Assembly (NCBI GenBank): GCA_027604705.1
Contig: JADHYV010000052.1
Coordinates: 1 to 64,000, forward strand
DNA from: Allomyces arbusculus
Taxonomy: Eukaryota > Blastocladiomycota > Blastocladiomycetes > Blastocladiales > Blastocladiaceae
Direction of reading: 5' to 3'
DNA length: 64,000 nucleotides
Shown: piece after piece, positions 9,458-20,456 of the stretch
Numbering within the stretch: position 1 is the stretch's first letter
How the letters are laid out: every line of letters begins with the position of its first letter
Translations under genes and position numbers: made by a program
Notes under the pieces: model-generated
Seen by the model: the letters and a program-made list of their open reading frames with translations, nothing else
Told to the model about the DNA's origin: nothing
The model's database searches: none

Positions 9458-12400
9458 TCAAAACAGGTGCTCAAACTGGCCCACCAAGTGCTCCATGATC
9501 ACCGCCTCCACCGGCATCCCCGCCCTCGCCGCGTCCGCGCCCCTCGCAACCGCCCGCACCACCATCGCCGTCCGCTCGCGCAGCACGCCCACCTCGTTCA
9601 AGTGCGCGCGCAAGTCATCCGCGTCCAACGCCGCCGAAAAAATCGAATCCTTCGAAGCGTCAGCCGGATCGAGCGTATGCAGAGCAAGTTGCGACGAAAA
9701 ACTCGTCTGCGAGTCCGATTTCGGCATCGATGGTTCGGGGTTGTCCTCGTCGTCGTCGAGGGTCGACATGGACTTGTAGGTCCCGCGGCGGATCGCGTCG
9801 AGAAAGGACTTGGGTTTGCTTGGTTTCAGATCGCCGGAATTGAGCGTCGAGAAGAGGAGCGTGCCGAACATGTGGAACATGGTGAAGGGCACGATGTCGA
9901 CGGTCGCCGTGAGGACGATGCTAGCGTAGCGGAGGGGGGGAGGGGTCACGAGATCGGTCGGTCGGGCTAAGGAGAGAGAGAGCACGAACCGGTGGCAGTG
10001 TCCGAGCACGGCCTTGTAGTTCAGGTACGGCTCGCGGGGCAGGTCGGCCATGAGCGCGCGCAGGCCTGCGTTGCGCGTTTCCATCGGTTCGAGCGAATCT
10101 ACGCGCATTGCGGAACGGTTGTCAACGATCGGACCCGACATTTGGATCGCGACAACGTACCGACCAATCGCTTGATGGCTTGTCGCGTCGGAAACGGCAA
10201 GAGAAAATCGTTGCCCATGGCCTGCATGAAAAAGTAGCTGGGTGAATGCGCGACGTGAGCAACGTGAGCGCATTTCGCGACGCAATCAGACGAAAGGAGC
10301 ACGTACAGGTTCCAGATCATGCCCATCAACTCGTCGTCGCCAATATTCTCGATCCGGCGCGTGTCGACGTCAGTTGTTGAAATGTTGTTGTTGATCAGGT
10401 TCTTGGTCGTTACGTCCTCGTGCATTTTGGCGAGCCGCGTGAAGTCTGTTGATCGGAACGGCCATGAGCAAGGGATTAGCGCTAACGCGTGCGAGCTACG
10501 GCTGTGCTTACCGTTGACAAAGGTGAACCGCTGTGAATGGTCGTTGGCGAGCAATCCTACGCAAGACCACACACCATCAGCACCAATCCCGCATCACCAA
10601 CGCGACCTGCACACATACGTGGACTAAACCGCTCCACGAGATCCTCAATCAGCGCCTGGATCGGATCCATGGTGAGCACCTCCGGTTCCGCAACCATCGA
10701 CGCATTGAGCGACGCCGTCCCCGCTATCCCGTTCGGCCCCTCGCTATTCGCGCCCGACTCTCTCCCCGCATCCACAAGCGCGATCGTCTCTACCTTCACC
10801 CTCTTCTTGAGAATCCCCTTGACGGGCCCGTTCTTCTTCGGCGACCCCGGCACGCCCTCACCAACCCCGTTCTCACCCGCACCCCCTTCTCCTACAGCAC
10901 CACCCACCTCGCCACCAACCCGCACCCTCGCCCTCGCGCCCGCCCCACCACCCCCTTCACCTCCCTCCCCTTTCGCCATGACCTGCGGCGCGATCGCGAC
11001 CGTCGCCCTCCGAACCGCAATCGCCCCCGCGACCGCCGCAGGAGGTTTCGACTTCGGTGCCGCCAAGATCTGCAGCATTGCTGCGGCGCCGGCGGTGCTG
11101 TGTGCCATGATCACAGCGAACCGATGCGACCCGCGCATCGGAGCGCGCGGTTCCGGCGCAGGGGCTGATGCGCTCCGTGCGCGGACGGGTGGGAACGGGA
11201 CGGGTGGCGTGGCGGTGGTGATGCGGTGGTTGATGAGTAGGGTTTGGGCGAGGTCGGCGGTGGTCAAGCGGGGAGGTGCGGGCGGGACGGTCGCAGGCCA
11301 CAGTGGCCGCGGAGCGGCGGTGGTCGCGCGCGGTGGCGGTGGCGGGGCCGACGTGATAAACGCCGGCGCGAGCGCGGGTTCAGCAGCGGCCGGTGGAGTC
11401 GACGCCGAGCGTTGCGGCGGGGTCGCCATTGGAACCGGCACGCTCGTACCCGTTCCGACCGCAGCGAACGCGGCCCCCGGCGAGAGCGGCGGCGGCGGGG
11501 CGAGCGGTGCACGGGCGGGCGGGACCGACGGCGTGCGCACCGGGGTGGTCGCGGCATCGGCTTGCGCCTGCATGCGCATACTGAGTTGTTCGAGAACCGC
11601 GTCGGCTAATCTGGACGTGATTCGCCCGCGCTTGCCGTGCCGCGCGACGGACTTGGATCCGGCCCCGGCGGTACGCCGGTCGACGAGGATGTCTCCTGCG
11701 CGCGCGTACTCTGCGGCGGCGGGTGGGGTCGGGGACATGGTTCTCGCGCGACGGAGGGCCGAGTCGAGCGCGGGCGGGGCGTGGCGGCCGCGCGGTGGTG
11801 GGGGTGAGGAGGGTGGGGATCGTGTGGTGGGTGGGGAGGGGGTGCGCGGGATCACGGGCGGAAGCTTGTCCGTCGGTGACGACGGGACGGAATCGTCGAT
11901 GTCGGGTGACGGCGGTGGTTGAACCCCAGCGAGGCCGTATAGCCCCATCGCGATCGGGGGCATATCGGCGGGGACGACGGGCGTTTCCATCATCGGGCCC
12001 GCGGACGCCGTACTCGTCCTCCGCCGCCGCGGTACGCGCACAACGGGCACCGGGGGCTGCGGCGCTTCGTCGCGCCCGACGGTCGCAAGACTGCGCGACC
12101 GAACGTTGCGCAACGACCGCGTGCTCGCGCCGCCCGCGAGACTCGCCATGCTCGGGAACGCGTCGATCCCGGACGTGCCCTGCACGACGAGCCTGTTATC
12201 CTCGTCGTCGTCGAGCAAGTCCGGGAGCATGCCTCTGCGGCGGCCCGGAATGCTTGCGATCGGTGCCACCGCGCGCGACGGGAGGGCGCTCGCCGTGACG
12301 CTACGTCGGCGCGCCATGGCCGCAGCAGCGGGCGGTGGGCCGCGCGACCGGCTGGGCCGACGACTCGTGGATCCCGCCGCAGTCGCAGCGGGCGGTGGAG

Positions 12401-13160
12401 GTGCGGGGCGAGGGAGCGTCGACGCAAGTGCCGCGAGACTGTCGCGGCTCAAGAGCGTTTCAATGGCCGCGTCGTCCGCGAGACTCGCGTGCGACGCGCC
12501 GAGGGATCCGTTGGATGCGCGCGCTGCGCCACCCACGCGGTCGAGCAGGTCGTTGGACGCGGTGCGGTTCCGCCGTCTTTGTTGCACGCGGAGCGGGGAC
12601 GGGTCTGGCACGGATGCCGTCGTTGGGCTTGGCGGTTCTGCAGCCGAGCGGGTCGTTGTGCGCAGCGCCGGCTGCAATGCCTCGCGTAATACGGCGGTGC
12701 GCGCGACAAAGTGCGCTTTGCGTGCGGGTAAGGCCGCGGAGGCAGGGGCCGCGGCGGTCATGCCGGCGGCGAGCTGGAAGGAGACGCGCGTGGCAGCATT
12801 AGCGGCAGCGGCTGCTGGTGTTGGTGGTGCGCTAGATTGAGGTGGAGAGACCGGGACCGGACGTGCGGCATCGGCCGCCGGAAGGGCGGGAGCCGCATCG
12901 GCTGGGGGAAGGGAGCGCGCAGACGACAGGCGCTGGGATGGTGGGCCGGCGGAGCGCGGTCGAGACGGAGGAGTGGGTACGACGGGGCCCGAGGTGCGTT
13001 GGTCGAGTTGGTCATTGACGTCGCTGTCGACTTGCAGAGATGCTGGTGCGCCTTCAACTTGGATCATCTGGTCGACTTGCTCGTGCTGATCCTGGTCGAG
13101 TTGCTCACTCGAGCCGCTGGTGTCCATGGTGTCGAGGTCGTTGCGAGTTGCGGCGCCCAT
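9458..13160 (-). CDS. Large Ser/Pro/Ala-rich protein with RhoGAP-like C-terminal region
   Basis: Exons (minus strand): 13160-10619, 10556-10512, 10445-10161, 10098-9990, 9920-9458, about 1147 residues. The last intron (9921-9989, 69 bases) is in frame and stopless; removing it restores a better helix. The first exon encodes about 850 residues of low complexity with SPKK-type basic patches. The end has LRALMADLPREPYLNYKAVL and GHCHR joined to IVLTATVDIVPFTMFHMFGT, which matches the second half of a RhoGAP domain (L-x-x-L-P-x-x-N-Y...H-L-x-R-V...N-L-A-x-x-F-x-P-T-L). The first half with the catalytic arginine finger is not recognisable, so GAP activity is doubtful. An ENIGDDELMGMIWNLYVLL stretch before it recalls a helix of calponin-homology domains, but weakly. 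A fragment of this gene's 3' end lies just downstream (9040-9255). Confidence 0.6.
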
Positions 13161-14453
13161 TATTCCGAATTAGAGGCGACGAGGACGGCGAGATCGATGA
13201 TCGTGCTGAGCTTGCAGAACTTGAGCTTGTCAGAGTGAGAACGAAGGTCAGAGAAACGGCTTTGCAACAGGTTGCACGTAATTCTGATTTGCAAATCAAG
13301 TCGGGCACATTCCGGTCCACGTTAACAATTTCTGATTTGGCCGTTCAAGGCTTCCAGCGAGTATCTCCTTGCAGAATGGTCGGTGGCCCAAGCGAGGCTG
13401 ACCGTCGCGCCACCGGCCTCCCAACACGGTGACGGCCCATGTGCCAGCCTTCCGTCAACTATGCACCAAGTTGCGACGCGGTTGTAGGCGCCGGGACGGG
13501 CGAACGTAGTTGGGGCCCCATTGGATCGCTTGGTCGTGCGTTGGGAAAGAAGTGGGAGACATTGAGTAATTGACACGTGGAAAGCACGGGTCTCGCACCT
13601 GTCACCGTCAATGCAGGGTAAGCTTAACAGAGCCCGTGGCGTAACGTGTGACAGGCATTTGTCTCCCAACGCTGCATCTTCTCGTCTTTGGCTGCCTTTG
13701 CCCACGGACGCAGACGTGCACGACGGGACGCCGGCCGCTTGCGCCCGCCGTACTTGCTGCAACGGGTCTCGAGTCAAGGAAGATCATCGTGACATCCTTT
13801 ATTGCATGCGCGGAGGTCGCCGAGCTGCCTGCACTCCCGATTTCGCGAGTGAGGTTCGGTCTGGCCGCAGCAATGGTGAGGACCTTGCGTCCGAGAACAT
13901 TCCGGATTGACCAGAGACGGAGGAACGATGCACAGAGAGCGCGGCTTAGAGAAGAACAGTCCATTGTGGTTGGCCCTGTTGACCAGCTTCGCGAGACCTT
14001 CATCGCACACTAAGTTGGCTGCCGGCTGCTGACCTTGGCATGCCCTTGACACCATGTCGCCGGCACCCACCGTGTCGGGGCGTGGTGCGACGCTGGAAAT
14101 AAATGAATGGAAGATTTGGTGTGACTCTGGCGTCGCGATCACCGCGCCACGAGCATCGTATCGCCCGCCGTGGCGGGTCACCCAACCACACTCAACGCCC
14201 GATCCCACCCGCCTCTCCTCCGCCTCTTCCCGCTCGCACGCAACCGTCGCCGCCGCGTACGACCCTGATCCGACCTACAAATACCCTGTACTGCCCCCGG
14301 GCTTGTCGACCCCTCAACTCACCAAAGCCTCTCCTGCGTCCTTCCGCGGTTGCTCTCTACCACTTCCACTTCTTGCCGCCGCTGGATCCGCCCAACTGCA
14401 GCACCTGCACCAGCACCCGCGTTACTCGTCACCCCCACACCCATTCATCCATC
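13161..14453. other. Intergenic between divergent genes
   Basis: About 1.3 kb separating the start of the RhoGAP-like gene (minus) and the small gene at 14454 (plus). Frames here lack family similarity. A CTACAAATACC element near 14273-14283 is a possible TATA-like box for the plus-strand gene. Confidence 0.4.
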
Positions 14454-15038
14454 ATGTCGTTCCTCACCGTCGCCCTCGCGTCGGCCTTCATGCTGAGCAC
14501 GCCGCTCTTGCTCGTCGACCGCTCCGAGCTCTGCGCCGACGCTGCCGACGCACCCGCTGCCGTGGCCGCTGCCAACGCTGCCGCACCCATGCCCATCGTC
14601 GACTCGGCGTGCTCCTCGCCGACGACCGACGCTTCCATCAAGGCCGTTCTCCCGAGCCCAAGCAGCAAGCGCAACGACTCGGCCATTTCCATGTCCTCCG
14701 TCATCGGCCGACTACAGCCGCTCACTCCCGCGGCGGTGCGTGCCCTCGACGAGCACGACGAGGCGCTTGACATGTCGCAGGACGACGATGCCGCAGCGCT
14801 CGAAATCAGTGCGTCGCCGCGCAGTGCGAGTCCCGTGCAAACGAGTCCCACCACCTATTTCCCCGCCACGCTCATGGACTTTGGGCTCGACCAGCCGGCC
14901 GTAAAGCGTGTCGTGGCGCCGTCGCGCCGCGGGTCGATGGCGGTCAAGCCGAACGTTGACGTCCAGGAGGACGCAACCGAGTACAGCCCCATGCTCGAGT
15001 CGACGTATGTCGGCATCGGCATTCCGTTTGGAATCTAA
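14454..15038 (+). CDS. Small Ala/Ser-rich protein of unknown function
   Basis: Single exon, 194 residues, ATG in a CATC context about 170 bases after a TATA-like CTACAAATACC. The N-terminus MSFLTVALASAFMLSTPLLL is hydrophobic and could be a signal peptide or signal anchor. The rest is polar, with Ser-Pro sites and an acidic segment (EHDEALDMSQDDDAAALE); it ends YVGIGIPFGI. No domain is recognised. Codon use matches the neighbouring real genes and the frame is uninterrupted. A secreted or membrane-anchored small protein is the simplest reading. Confidence 0.65.
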   Translation: MSFLTVALASAFMLSTPLLLVDRSELCADAADAPAAVAAANAAAPMPIVDSACSSPTTDASIKAVLPSPSSKRNDSAISMSSVIGRLQPLTPAAVRALDEHDEALDMSQDDDAAALEISASPRSASPVQTSPTTYFPATLMDFGLDQPAVKRVVAPSRRGSMAVKPNVDVQEDATEYSPMLESTYVGIGIPFGI

Positions 15039-15777
15039 GAGCCCGTACAAACGAGTGAGCTTGTCGTGCCGTCGGCCGTTTTGGGGCCGTGGCCCTTGCT
15101 TGCCGCAGTCGCAGTCGCAGTCGCAGTCCGTCGTTGTCGTGAACCCGTATTTCTGTGTTGCATTTGCGTTTCTGGATTTTGCGTTTTTGTCTTCCCTGGG
15201 TGTGCTTTTGTTGCGCGTGCTGCTTGGATTACCCTCTCCTCCTGCCCTTGCTTGGCCTTGATAAATGAAATAGTTCTCTGTACGACGAAAGTGCCCCAGC
15301 TGCCCTCTCCGCTAAGGCCAGCGTCCACGTCCGTCGCCCTGCCCGTCGTGACCAGCTCGAGATGAGAGAAGACTCTGAAGCCTTTGAGAAGTGTGAGCAC
15401 ACCAGTCACCACACCAGGTTGGACCCGGAGACAAAGATCCCATGTGGCGTCGAGATAGGCGCTGGACACTTGCGGTTGAACAAGGGCGGTGACAAGGGTT
15501 CAATGCGGCGATCTCCGGGTCCGACCCTCGTGGTTGTAGCTTGCAACTTGCATCGAATCATGTTGGCAACTGATCACAACAAAACGGGCCGCTGCGGATC
15601 ACCGCCGCCATCCTCCATGTCACCTTTCTCTCCCTCTTCTCCCCTGCCGCCACCGTCAAGTAGGATTAATAGACTAGACCGACGCTCCTCGTCAGCGCAA
15701 CGCTCGCAGTCGACCAACGAACAAGCGCCCAACCAGCACGCGCCACAGCTGCTGCCCGCTCGCTCGACACCGCCACC
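15039..15777. other. Intergenic
   Basis: About 740 bases containing the 3' UTR of the small gene and the leader of the symporter. A GCAGTC hexamer-like repeat is present near 15105-15128. No gene is seen. Confidence 0.4.
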
Positions 15778-17535
15778 ATGTCCGACGCCGACCCCGCCGC
15801 CGCGCCCGCGGCAACCCTCGTCCCAATCCAGCTCATGGAGCCGTCGACCGCCTTCATCGCCGGCACCTACTCGGCGACCTTGGCCGCCCTGGTCGCCTTT
15901 GCGGCCGCCGCTATGATCCTGACCCGCCGTTACTTGCAAGCCGGCCGTAACGCCGCCTCCTTTTCCACGGAAACCTTTATCACGGCGCGCGGCACGCAGG
16001 CGTGGCCACGGATCGCATGGTCCTTCTACGCCGGGTACCTTGGCGCCTGGGCGATCGCCACGCCCGCCAACATGGCGGCGACGGGCGGGTACTTGGCGCT
16101 CATCTCGTACGCGGTGTCGTCTGGGTTCCCAGTGCTGTTCGTCTCGTATGCGGGTGAAAAGATTCAGTCGGGGTTGCCGCGGCCGCTGTCGTTGTCGGAT
16201 TTCGTGCTGTGGCGGTACGGCCGGATCGCGCAGGTGTTTGTGGCAAGTATTTGTATTTTGAGCACGGCGTTGGGGGTCATCTCGGAGTATTCTACGATGG
16301 GGTCGATTTTCCAGGTACGTTTGCGCTGCTCCCAGCCTTTAAAAGACGTTTGTCGTGCTGACCACACTCTTCTCCACCCGTTACAGGCGTTCGTCCACGC
16401 GACCCCGTACCCGATTGTCGCCTTTGTCGGGATCTCAACCATGGCGTACACGTACACTGGCGGTTTGCTCATCTCCATCGTGACCGACCAAATGCAGGGC
16501 GTCTTCTCGGCGCTCCTCTTCGCCGTCCTGTCGACCTACCTCGCGGCCACCTACCCGCGCATGCATCTCCCGGCCTTCCCGGCCGAAACCCTCGGCGCGA
16601 CCTCCTACGGTTGGTCGACGTGGTTCACGCTCCCGGCATCCATGATCGCGTCGAGCTTCTTCTCCGAGGCCACCTGGCAGCGCGTGTGGGCGGCCGAGTC
16701 CAAGACGGCCTTGCGCCGCGGCGCCGCCGTCGCCGGGCTCATGGTCACGGTTGTGATTGGCATGTTCGGGTTTGCGGGGTTGCTCGCGATGTGGGCCTAC
16801 TCGCCGTCGCTCGACGGGCCCGCGGCGAACCTGCTCGTCTTCTACTCGCTGGGCGAGAACCAGTACACGTGGATCGGGCTCGTGTGCGTCGTGCTTGCCG
16901 CGACCATGAACCAGTCGGCAGTCGACTCGGCCGAGAACGCGCTCACGGCGACGCTCACGGCCAACCTGTTCCGCACCAAGTCGCTGAAATTCACGCGGTT
17001 TGTCGTGCTCGCTGTGAACATTCCGCTCATGGTCGTTGGCACCTACGGTCTGCCCGCGCTGAACCTGTTCCTCGTCACAAACTTGCTCACGACGGGAGCC
17101 GTCATCCCGCTTCTCTCAGGGCTCGTCGACCCGCAGCGCAAGTGGGTGTCTGGGTGGGCCATGATGTACGCGACGCTCGCGGCCGCGATTGCTCTTTCAG
17201 TTTACGGCGTTGTCGCACACGGTGACGGGAACGTCGGCGTCGGGCTCGAGTGGGCGTGGTGGTCGAACGGGTACGACCCGATTGCGTTCCTCGTCCCGCT
17301 CGTCGCGTCGATCATTGCGCTGGTCCAGTGGATCGCCATGGAGTGGGCGGCGGAAAAGCTGTTGGGGTGGAAGGTCGACCGGTACTCGCCGGAAATGCGC
17401 GCCGTGTTGACGAGCATGGAGGAGGCCGAGCACCGTGAGCAAGAAGCCGTGCGGACGGCGGCCGAGCCGGTGAATGCGGCGGCGAGCGCGAGCAGCGCGC
17501 GCGACGCACGCGACGCGAAGAAGGAAAAGCCGTAG
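15778..17535 (+). CDS. Sodium:solute symporter family (DUR3-like) transporter
   Basis: ATG in a perfect GCCACCATG context. Exons 15778-16314 and 16387-17535; the 72-base intron (GTACGT...TTACAG) is a multiple of three without a stop, so retention would add 24 residues. The spliced product has 561 residues with about 13 hydrophobic helices. SSS-family marks include the early W-P-R-I-A-W-S-F-Y-A-G helix, FFSEATWQRVWAAES, the AATMNQSAVDSAENALTATL segment and LNLFLVTNLLTTGAVIPLLSG, closest in memory to fungal urea/polyamine transporters of the Dur3 type. The tail is Ala/Glu/Lys-rich and cytosolic. Substrate cannot be read from sequence. It converges on a chagasin gene 274 bases downstream; the pair is duplicated in tandem. 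Confidence 0.85.
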   Translation: MSDADPAAAPAATLVPIQLMEPSTAFIAGTYSATLAALVAFAAAAMILTRRYLQAGRNAASFSTETFITARGTQAWPRIAWSFYAGYLGAWAIATPANMAATGGYLALISYAVSSGFPVLFVSYAGEKIQSGLPRPLSLSDFVLWRYGRIAQVFVASICILSTALGVISEYSTMGSIFQVRLRCSQPLKDVCRADHTLLHPLQAFVHATPYPIVAFVGISTMAYTYTGGLLISIVTDQMQGVFSALLFAVLSTYLAATYPRMHLPAFPAETLGATSYGWSTWFTLPASMIASSFFSEATWQRVWAAESKTALRRGAAVAGLMVTVVIGMFGFAGLLAMWAYSPSLDGPAANLLVFYSLGENQYTWIGLVCVVLAATMNQSAVDSAENALTATLTANLFRTKSLKFTRFVVLAVNIPLMVVGTYGLPALNLFLVTNLLTTGAVIPLLSGLVDPQRKWVSGWAMMYATLAAAIALSVYGVVAHGDGNVGVGLEWAWWSNGYDPIAFLVPLVASIIALVQWIAMEWAAEKLLGWKVDRYSPEMRAVLTSMEEAEHREQEAVRTAAEPVNAAASASSARDARDAKKEKP

Positions 17536-17808
17536 AGCGCCACAATGGGCGAGAGTTTTTTTTTTTTTTTCGGTGGTGAGTTTTTGTGAGTTGTGCCTTT
17601 CTTGATTCTTGTTTTGGTGTGAATCCTTTTGGTGTGCGGGCGGGCGACTTGCCGTTCCCCCATCTTCCCTTCCACTCGCTCGCACTGCGATTGATGGTGG
17701 GGACGCATTTCAAAATGAAGAAGAAACGATTTTTACTTTCCGGAGTCGATGCAAGGACGACGCTCGACCATAATACAACCTACGCAGCTGCCCAACCAAA
17801 ACCCATGC

Positions 17809-18954
17809 TCAACGACGCGGGCTCACGCGCACGGAGACCGTGTAGGTCTCCACGGGCGCCTTCTCCCACGACCGCTTGTAATTGAACGAGATCAGGTCCG
17901 CTCCCGGCGCCGTCGCCACAAAATGGAAAATCTGCTTCCCTCCAACCCCCACCATCCCGGGCGCCGCCGCGGCATTCTGGTACTCGGAGCTCGTCATGCG
18001 GACGACATTGTTTGGCGCGACGTTGATCGGCCCGACATATTCCCACTGGTACCCGGTCGTCGCGTTCGAATCGAGCATGATCTTGAAGTCGTCGCCGACC
18101 GTTGCGTTTACGTTCTGGTTGATTGCGGGTCCACCGCGCACGTTGAGCTGCACGCGGTACGTGTCGGCCGGCTGCTTGTCGTGCGCGCGCTTGTACCCGA
18201 ACGTGAGCAGAGCGGACCCGGGGACGGCCGCCTGCATTTCCCACACGAAGACGCCGCCAGAGCCCGTCATGCCGGCGGGCACGGCATAGTTGTTGTAGCC
18301 ATTGTACAAGATTTTGACGAGGTCCGTCGGGCCAAAGAATTCCCAGTTGTACCCGGTCGTCGGGTTGCCCTCGATATCGATCGTGAACTTTTCGCCGACC
18401 GCGACGTTCACGGTCCGCTGGACCATGGGCGTCGCGCCCGGCTGGATCGCGGGCTTCGACGACGACGGCGCGCCGCCTGGCTGGATCGCGGGCATTTGCG
18501 GCATCGACGGCATCATCGGCATGCCCGGCATCGGCGGCATTGGCGGCATGCCCGGCATCTGCGGCATCTGGAACTTGGGCATCCCCGGCAATTGCGGAAT
18601 CGTCATTGTCGGCAACGGCGCCATCGGCGCCATTTGCCCACTGCTGGACTTGGCGAGCACGTTCACGTCGACGACGTGCTTGGCCGCGACCTCGTTCCCA
18701 CGACGCTGCTCAAACGTGATCGCGCCACTGCCCACGGCAGTCGCCGTGAACTTGAACGTGCGCGTCCCGCCGGCGCCGACTTGCATGCGCACGCCCGCCT
18801 TTGGCCGGAACTCGTCGCCGTTGGTCGCGAAAATGGGCTGCACCATGTAGAACGACCAGGTGAACCCGGTCGACGGGTTTTCGTCGAGCGTCACTTGGAA
18901 TTGGTCGCCCACGCGCACGTTCATGGTTTGCGGCGGGAGGGTCATCGCAGTCAT
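17809..18954 (-). CDS. Three-domain chagasin-type (I42) cysteine-protease inhibitor
   Basis: 381 residues; the start at 18954 is the first ATG after a TATA box 111 bases upstream and gives MTAMTLPPQTMNVRVG. Domain 1 is at about residues 11-100 (ENPSTGFTWSF, GAGGTRTFKF), domain 2 at about 180-272 (GNPTTGYNWEF, GSGGVFVWEM), domain 3 at about 280-378 (SNATTGYQWEY, GVGGKQIFHF, YKRSWE). These are the three chagasin loops that block papain-like proteases: N-P-T-T-G-(F/Y), G-x-G-G, and the R-P-W loop, here R-S-W in domain 3. Domains 1 and 2 are joined by a Met-Pro-rich linker (PQMPGMPPMPPMPGM type, about residues 107-160). There is no clear signal peptide, so it may act in the cytosol or be exported unconventionally. 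It is convergent with the symporter gene. Confidence 0.88.
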   Translation of the reverse strand: MTAMTLPPQTMNVRVGDQFQVTLDENPSTGFTWSFYMVQPIFATNGDEFRPKAGVRMQVGAGGTRTFKFTATAVGSGAITFEQRRGNEVAAKHVVDVNVLAKSSSGQMAPMAPLPTMTIPQLPGMPKFQMPQMPGMPPMPPMPGMPMMPSMPQMPAIQPGGAPSSSKPAIQPGATPMVQRTVNVAVGEKFTIDIEGNPTTGYNWEFFGPTDLVKILYNGYNNYAVPAGMTGSGGVFVWEMQAAVPGSALLTFGYKRAHDKQPADTYRVQLNVRGGPAINQNVNATVGDDFKIMLDSNATTGYQWEYVGPINVAPNNVVRMTSSEYQNAAAAPGMVGVGGKQIFHFVATAPGADLISFNYKRSWEKAPVETYTVSVRVSPRR

Positions 18955-19064
18955 GGTCGTGGTAGGGGGTGCTTGTGGTTGGATGGGTTGGTGCGGTGGC
19001 GAGAGCCGAGCGGGTGGAGTGTCGTCGGGTCGTGGGGGACAAACTTGTAGCGGGGCCTCGGCGA

Positions 19065-19072
19065 CTTTATAG
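19065..19072 (-). promoter_or_regulatory. TATA box of the three-domain chagasin gene
   Basis: CTATAAAG on the minus strand, about 111 bases upstream of the ATG at 18954. The flanks (a GTGCA block upstream and a CGAGGCC block downstream) recur at the second chagasin gene around 21087, showing that the promoter was duplicated with the gene. Confidence 0.8.
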
Positions 19073-19649
19073 AGGTGCACGGCCAGCTGGAAGTGCAGCG
19101 CAGCGAGAAGGAAGGAACAAATTGGATCAAACGACGCGTGCACAACGTTGTTGCAACCAGCAAGGGCCAGCAAGGTGCAGGGCGAAGCGTGGGCGAAGCA
19201 TCGAGTCGACCGCCTGTGTGCGTTGCGCTTCTTTTGATCCGCTTCAGCTTCGATTCTGAAAACAAATCTCATGTTTTCGTTCCTTCGTCCAGCATTCCAA
19301 AAAAAGGTGCTTGAACCACATTTGTCATGATTGAAGGGCCATCCCACAGTCGTGCGTTTTCGAACGGCCACAACAAGTGCATCACAAACCTGTCTGCTTG
19401 TCTGATGATTGCAGAGAAGCGACGTTGATGCTGTTCCTGCAACTATTGTTCCGATTTGTCCAGTGCTGATGCTGGTCTTAATGCCTTTGCTCGCCACCTC
19501 ATTTCTTGGCTTGTTGCCAGCTTGTTGCGACGCTTCCAAATCACGATAGCACGGATGTATATGCCAGCAGCCCTCCCCAGGGATGCACACATTACAGCTC
19601 GATCGAAAAATATTGGCACTCGGCAACCACCGTCCCCAACCATTTACCC

Positions 19650-20190
19650 AGCCGAGAAGGCGCGCACGGCCACGCTCACGGCCAACCTGTTCAGCACTCG
19701 GTCGTTGAAAATCACGCCGTGTATAGCCCTCACTGTGAACCTTTCGCTCATAATCGTTGGCACCGACGCGGTGCTGGCACTGAGCTTTTTCCTCGTCACG
19801 AACCTGCGCTTACGACAGATGCGGTCATCCCGCTGCCCTTGGGGCTCGCCGACCCGCAGACCCGCAGAGGAAGTGGGACGGTTTTGGGTGGACCATGATT
19901 TACGCGACGCTCACAGCCGCGCTCGCTCTTTATGAGATCGTCACGCACGGTAATGCTCGAATGGCCGATCGCATCCCTGGCCTCACTCGTCACGGAGGTG
20001 ATTCAAGGGCACAGTGGTTTGCGATAGAATTGGCGGCTGAACGGGAACATTGACGGTACTCGTCGAAAAATGCGCGCGGTGCCAACGAGTCCAGAGGGGG
20101 CCGAGCGGCGTGAGCAGGAGGCCGCCCATTTGACGGCCGAGCCCATGGACGCGGCCAAGAGCGTGACGACGCGAATAAGACGCTGAAAGT
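19650..20190 (+). pseudogene. Relic of a duplicated SSS symporter gene (3' part)
   Basis: Frames here match the last third of the symporter at 15778-17535: ARTATLTANLFSTRSLKI corresponds to ALTATLTANLFRTKSLKF, followed by a counterpart of the LNLFLVTNLL helix. Then the frame is lost several times while DNA similarity continues through the region equivalent to GWAMMYATLAAAIALS and, near 20050-20160, the CGGTACTCG...GAGGCCGAG stretch encoding the cytosolic tail. No intact frame remains and the 5' two-thirds is missing. The relic ends about 270 bases before the stop of the next convergent chagasin gene, the same spacing as in the intact pair. Confidence 0.85.
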
Positions 20191-20456
20191 TGCGCAGCAG
20201 GCAAACAACAACGATGTTTGCTCGCCTTGACTTTTTGGGGACCGAAGCGGTGGTGAAATCATTGTAGTGACTCGTGGTGTGGAGTGGTGTGTGTGGGCGA
20301 AAACCGTTCCCTTCATGCTTCTTCTTGTTCGTGAGCGATCAACAGGAGAGGAAAGGCAATATTTCAGAACGAACAATGACTCTTTTGTTTACGCAATGGA
20401 TGCAACCACAATCTACAAACTCCACGATTGATGATCACGAGCAGAACGACGACGGC

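Noticed and set aside
18955-19626. Fusion of 224 extra residues to the chagasin protein
   Set aside because: The upstream frame crosses the TATA box, and its sister gene starts at the equivalent Met.
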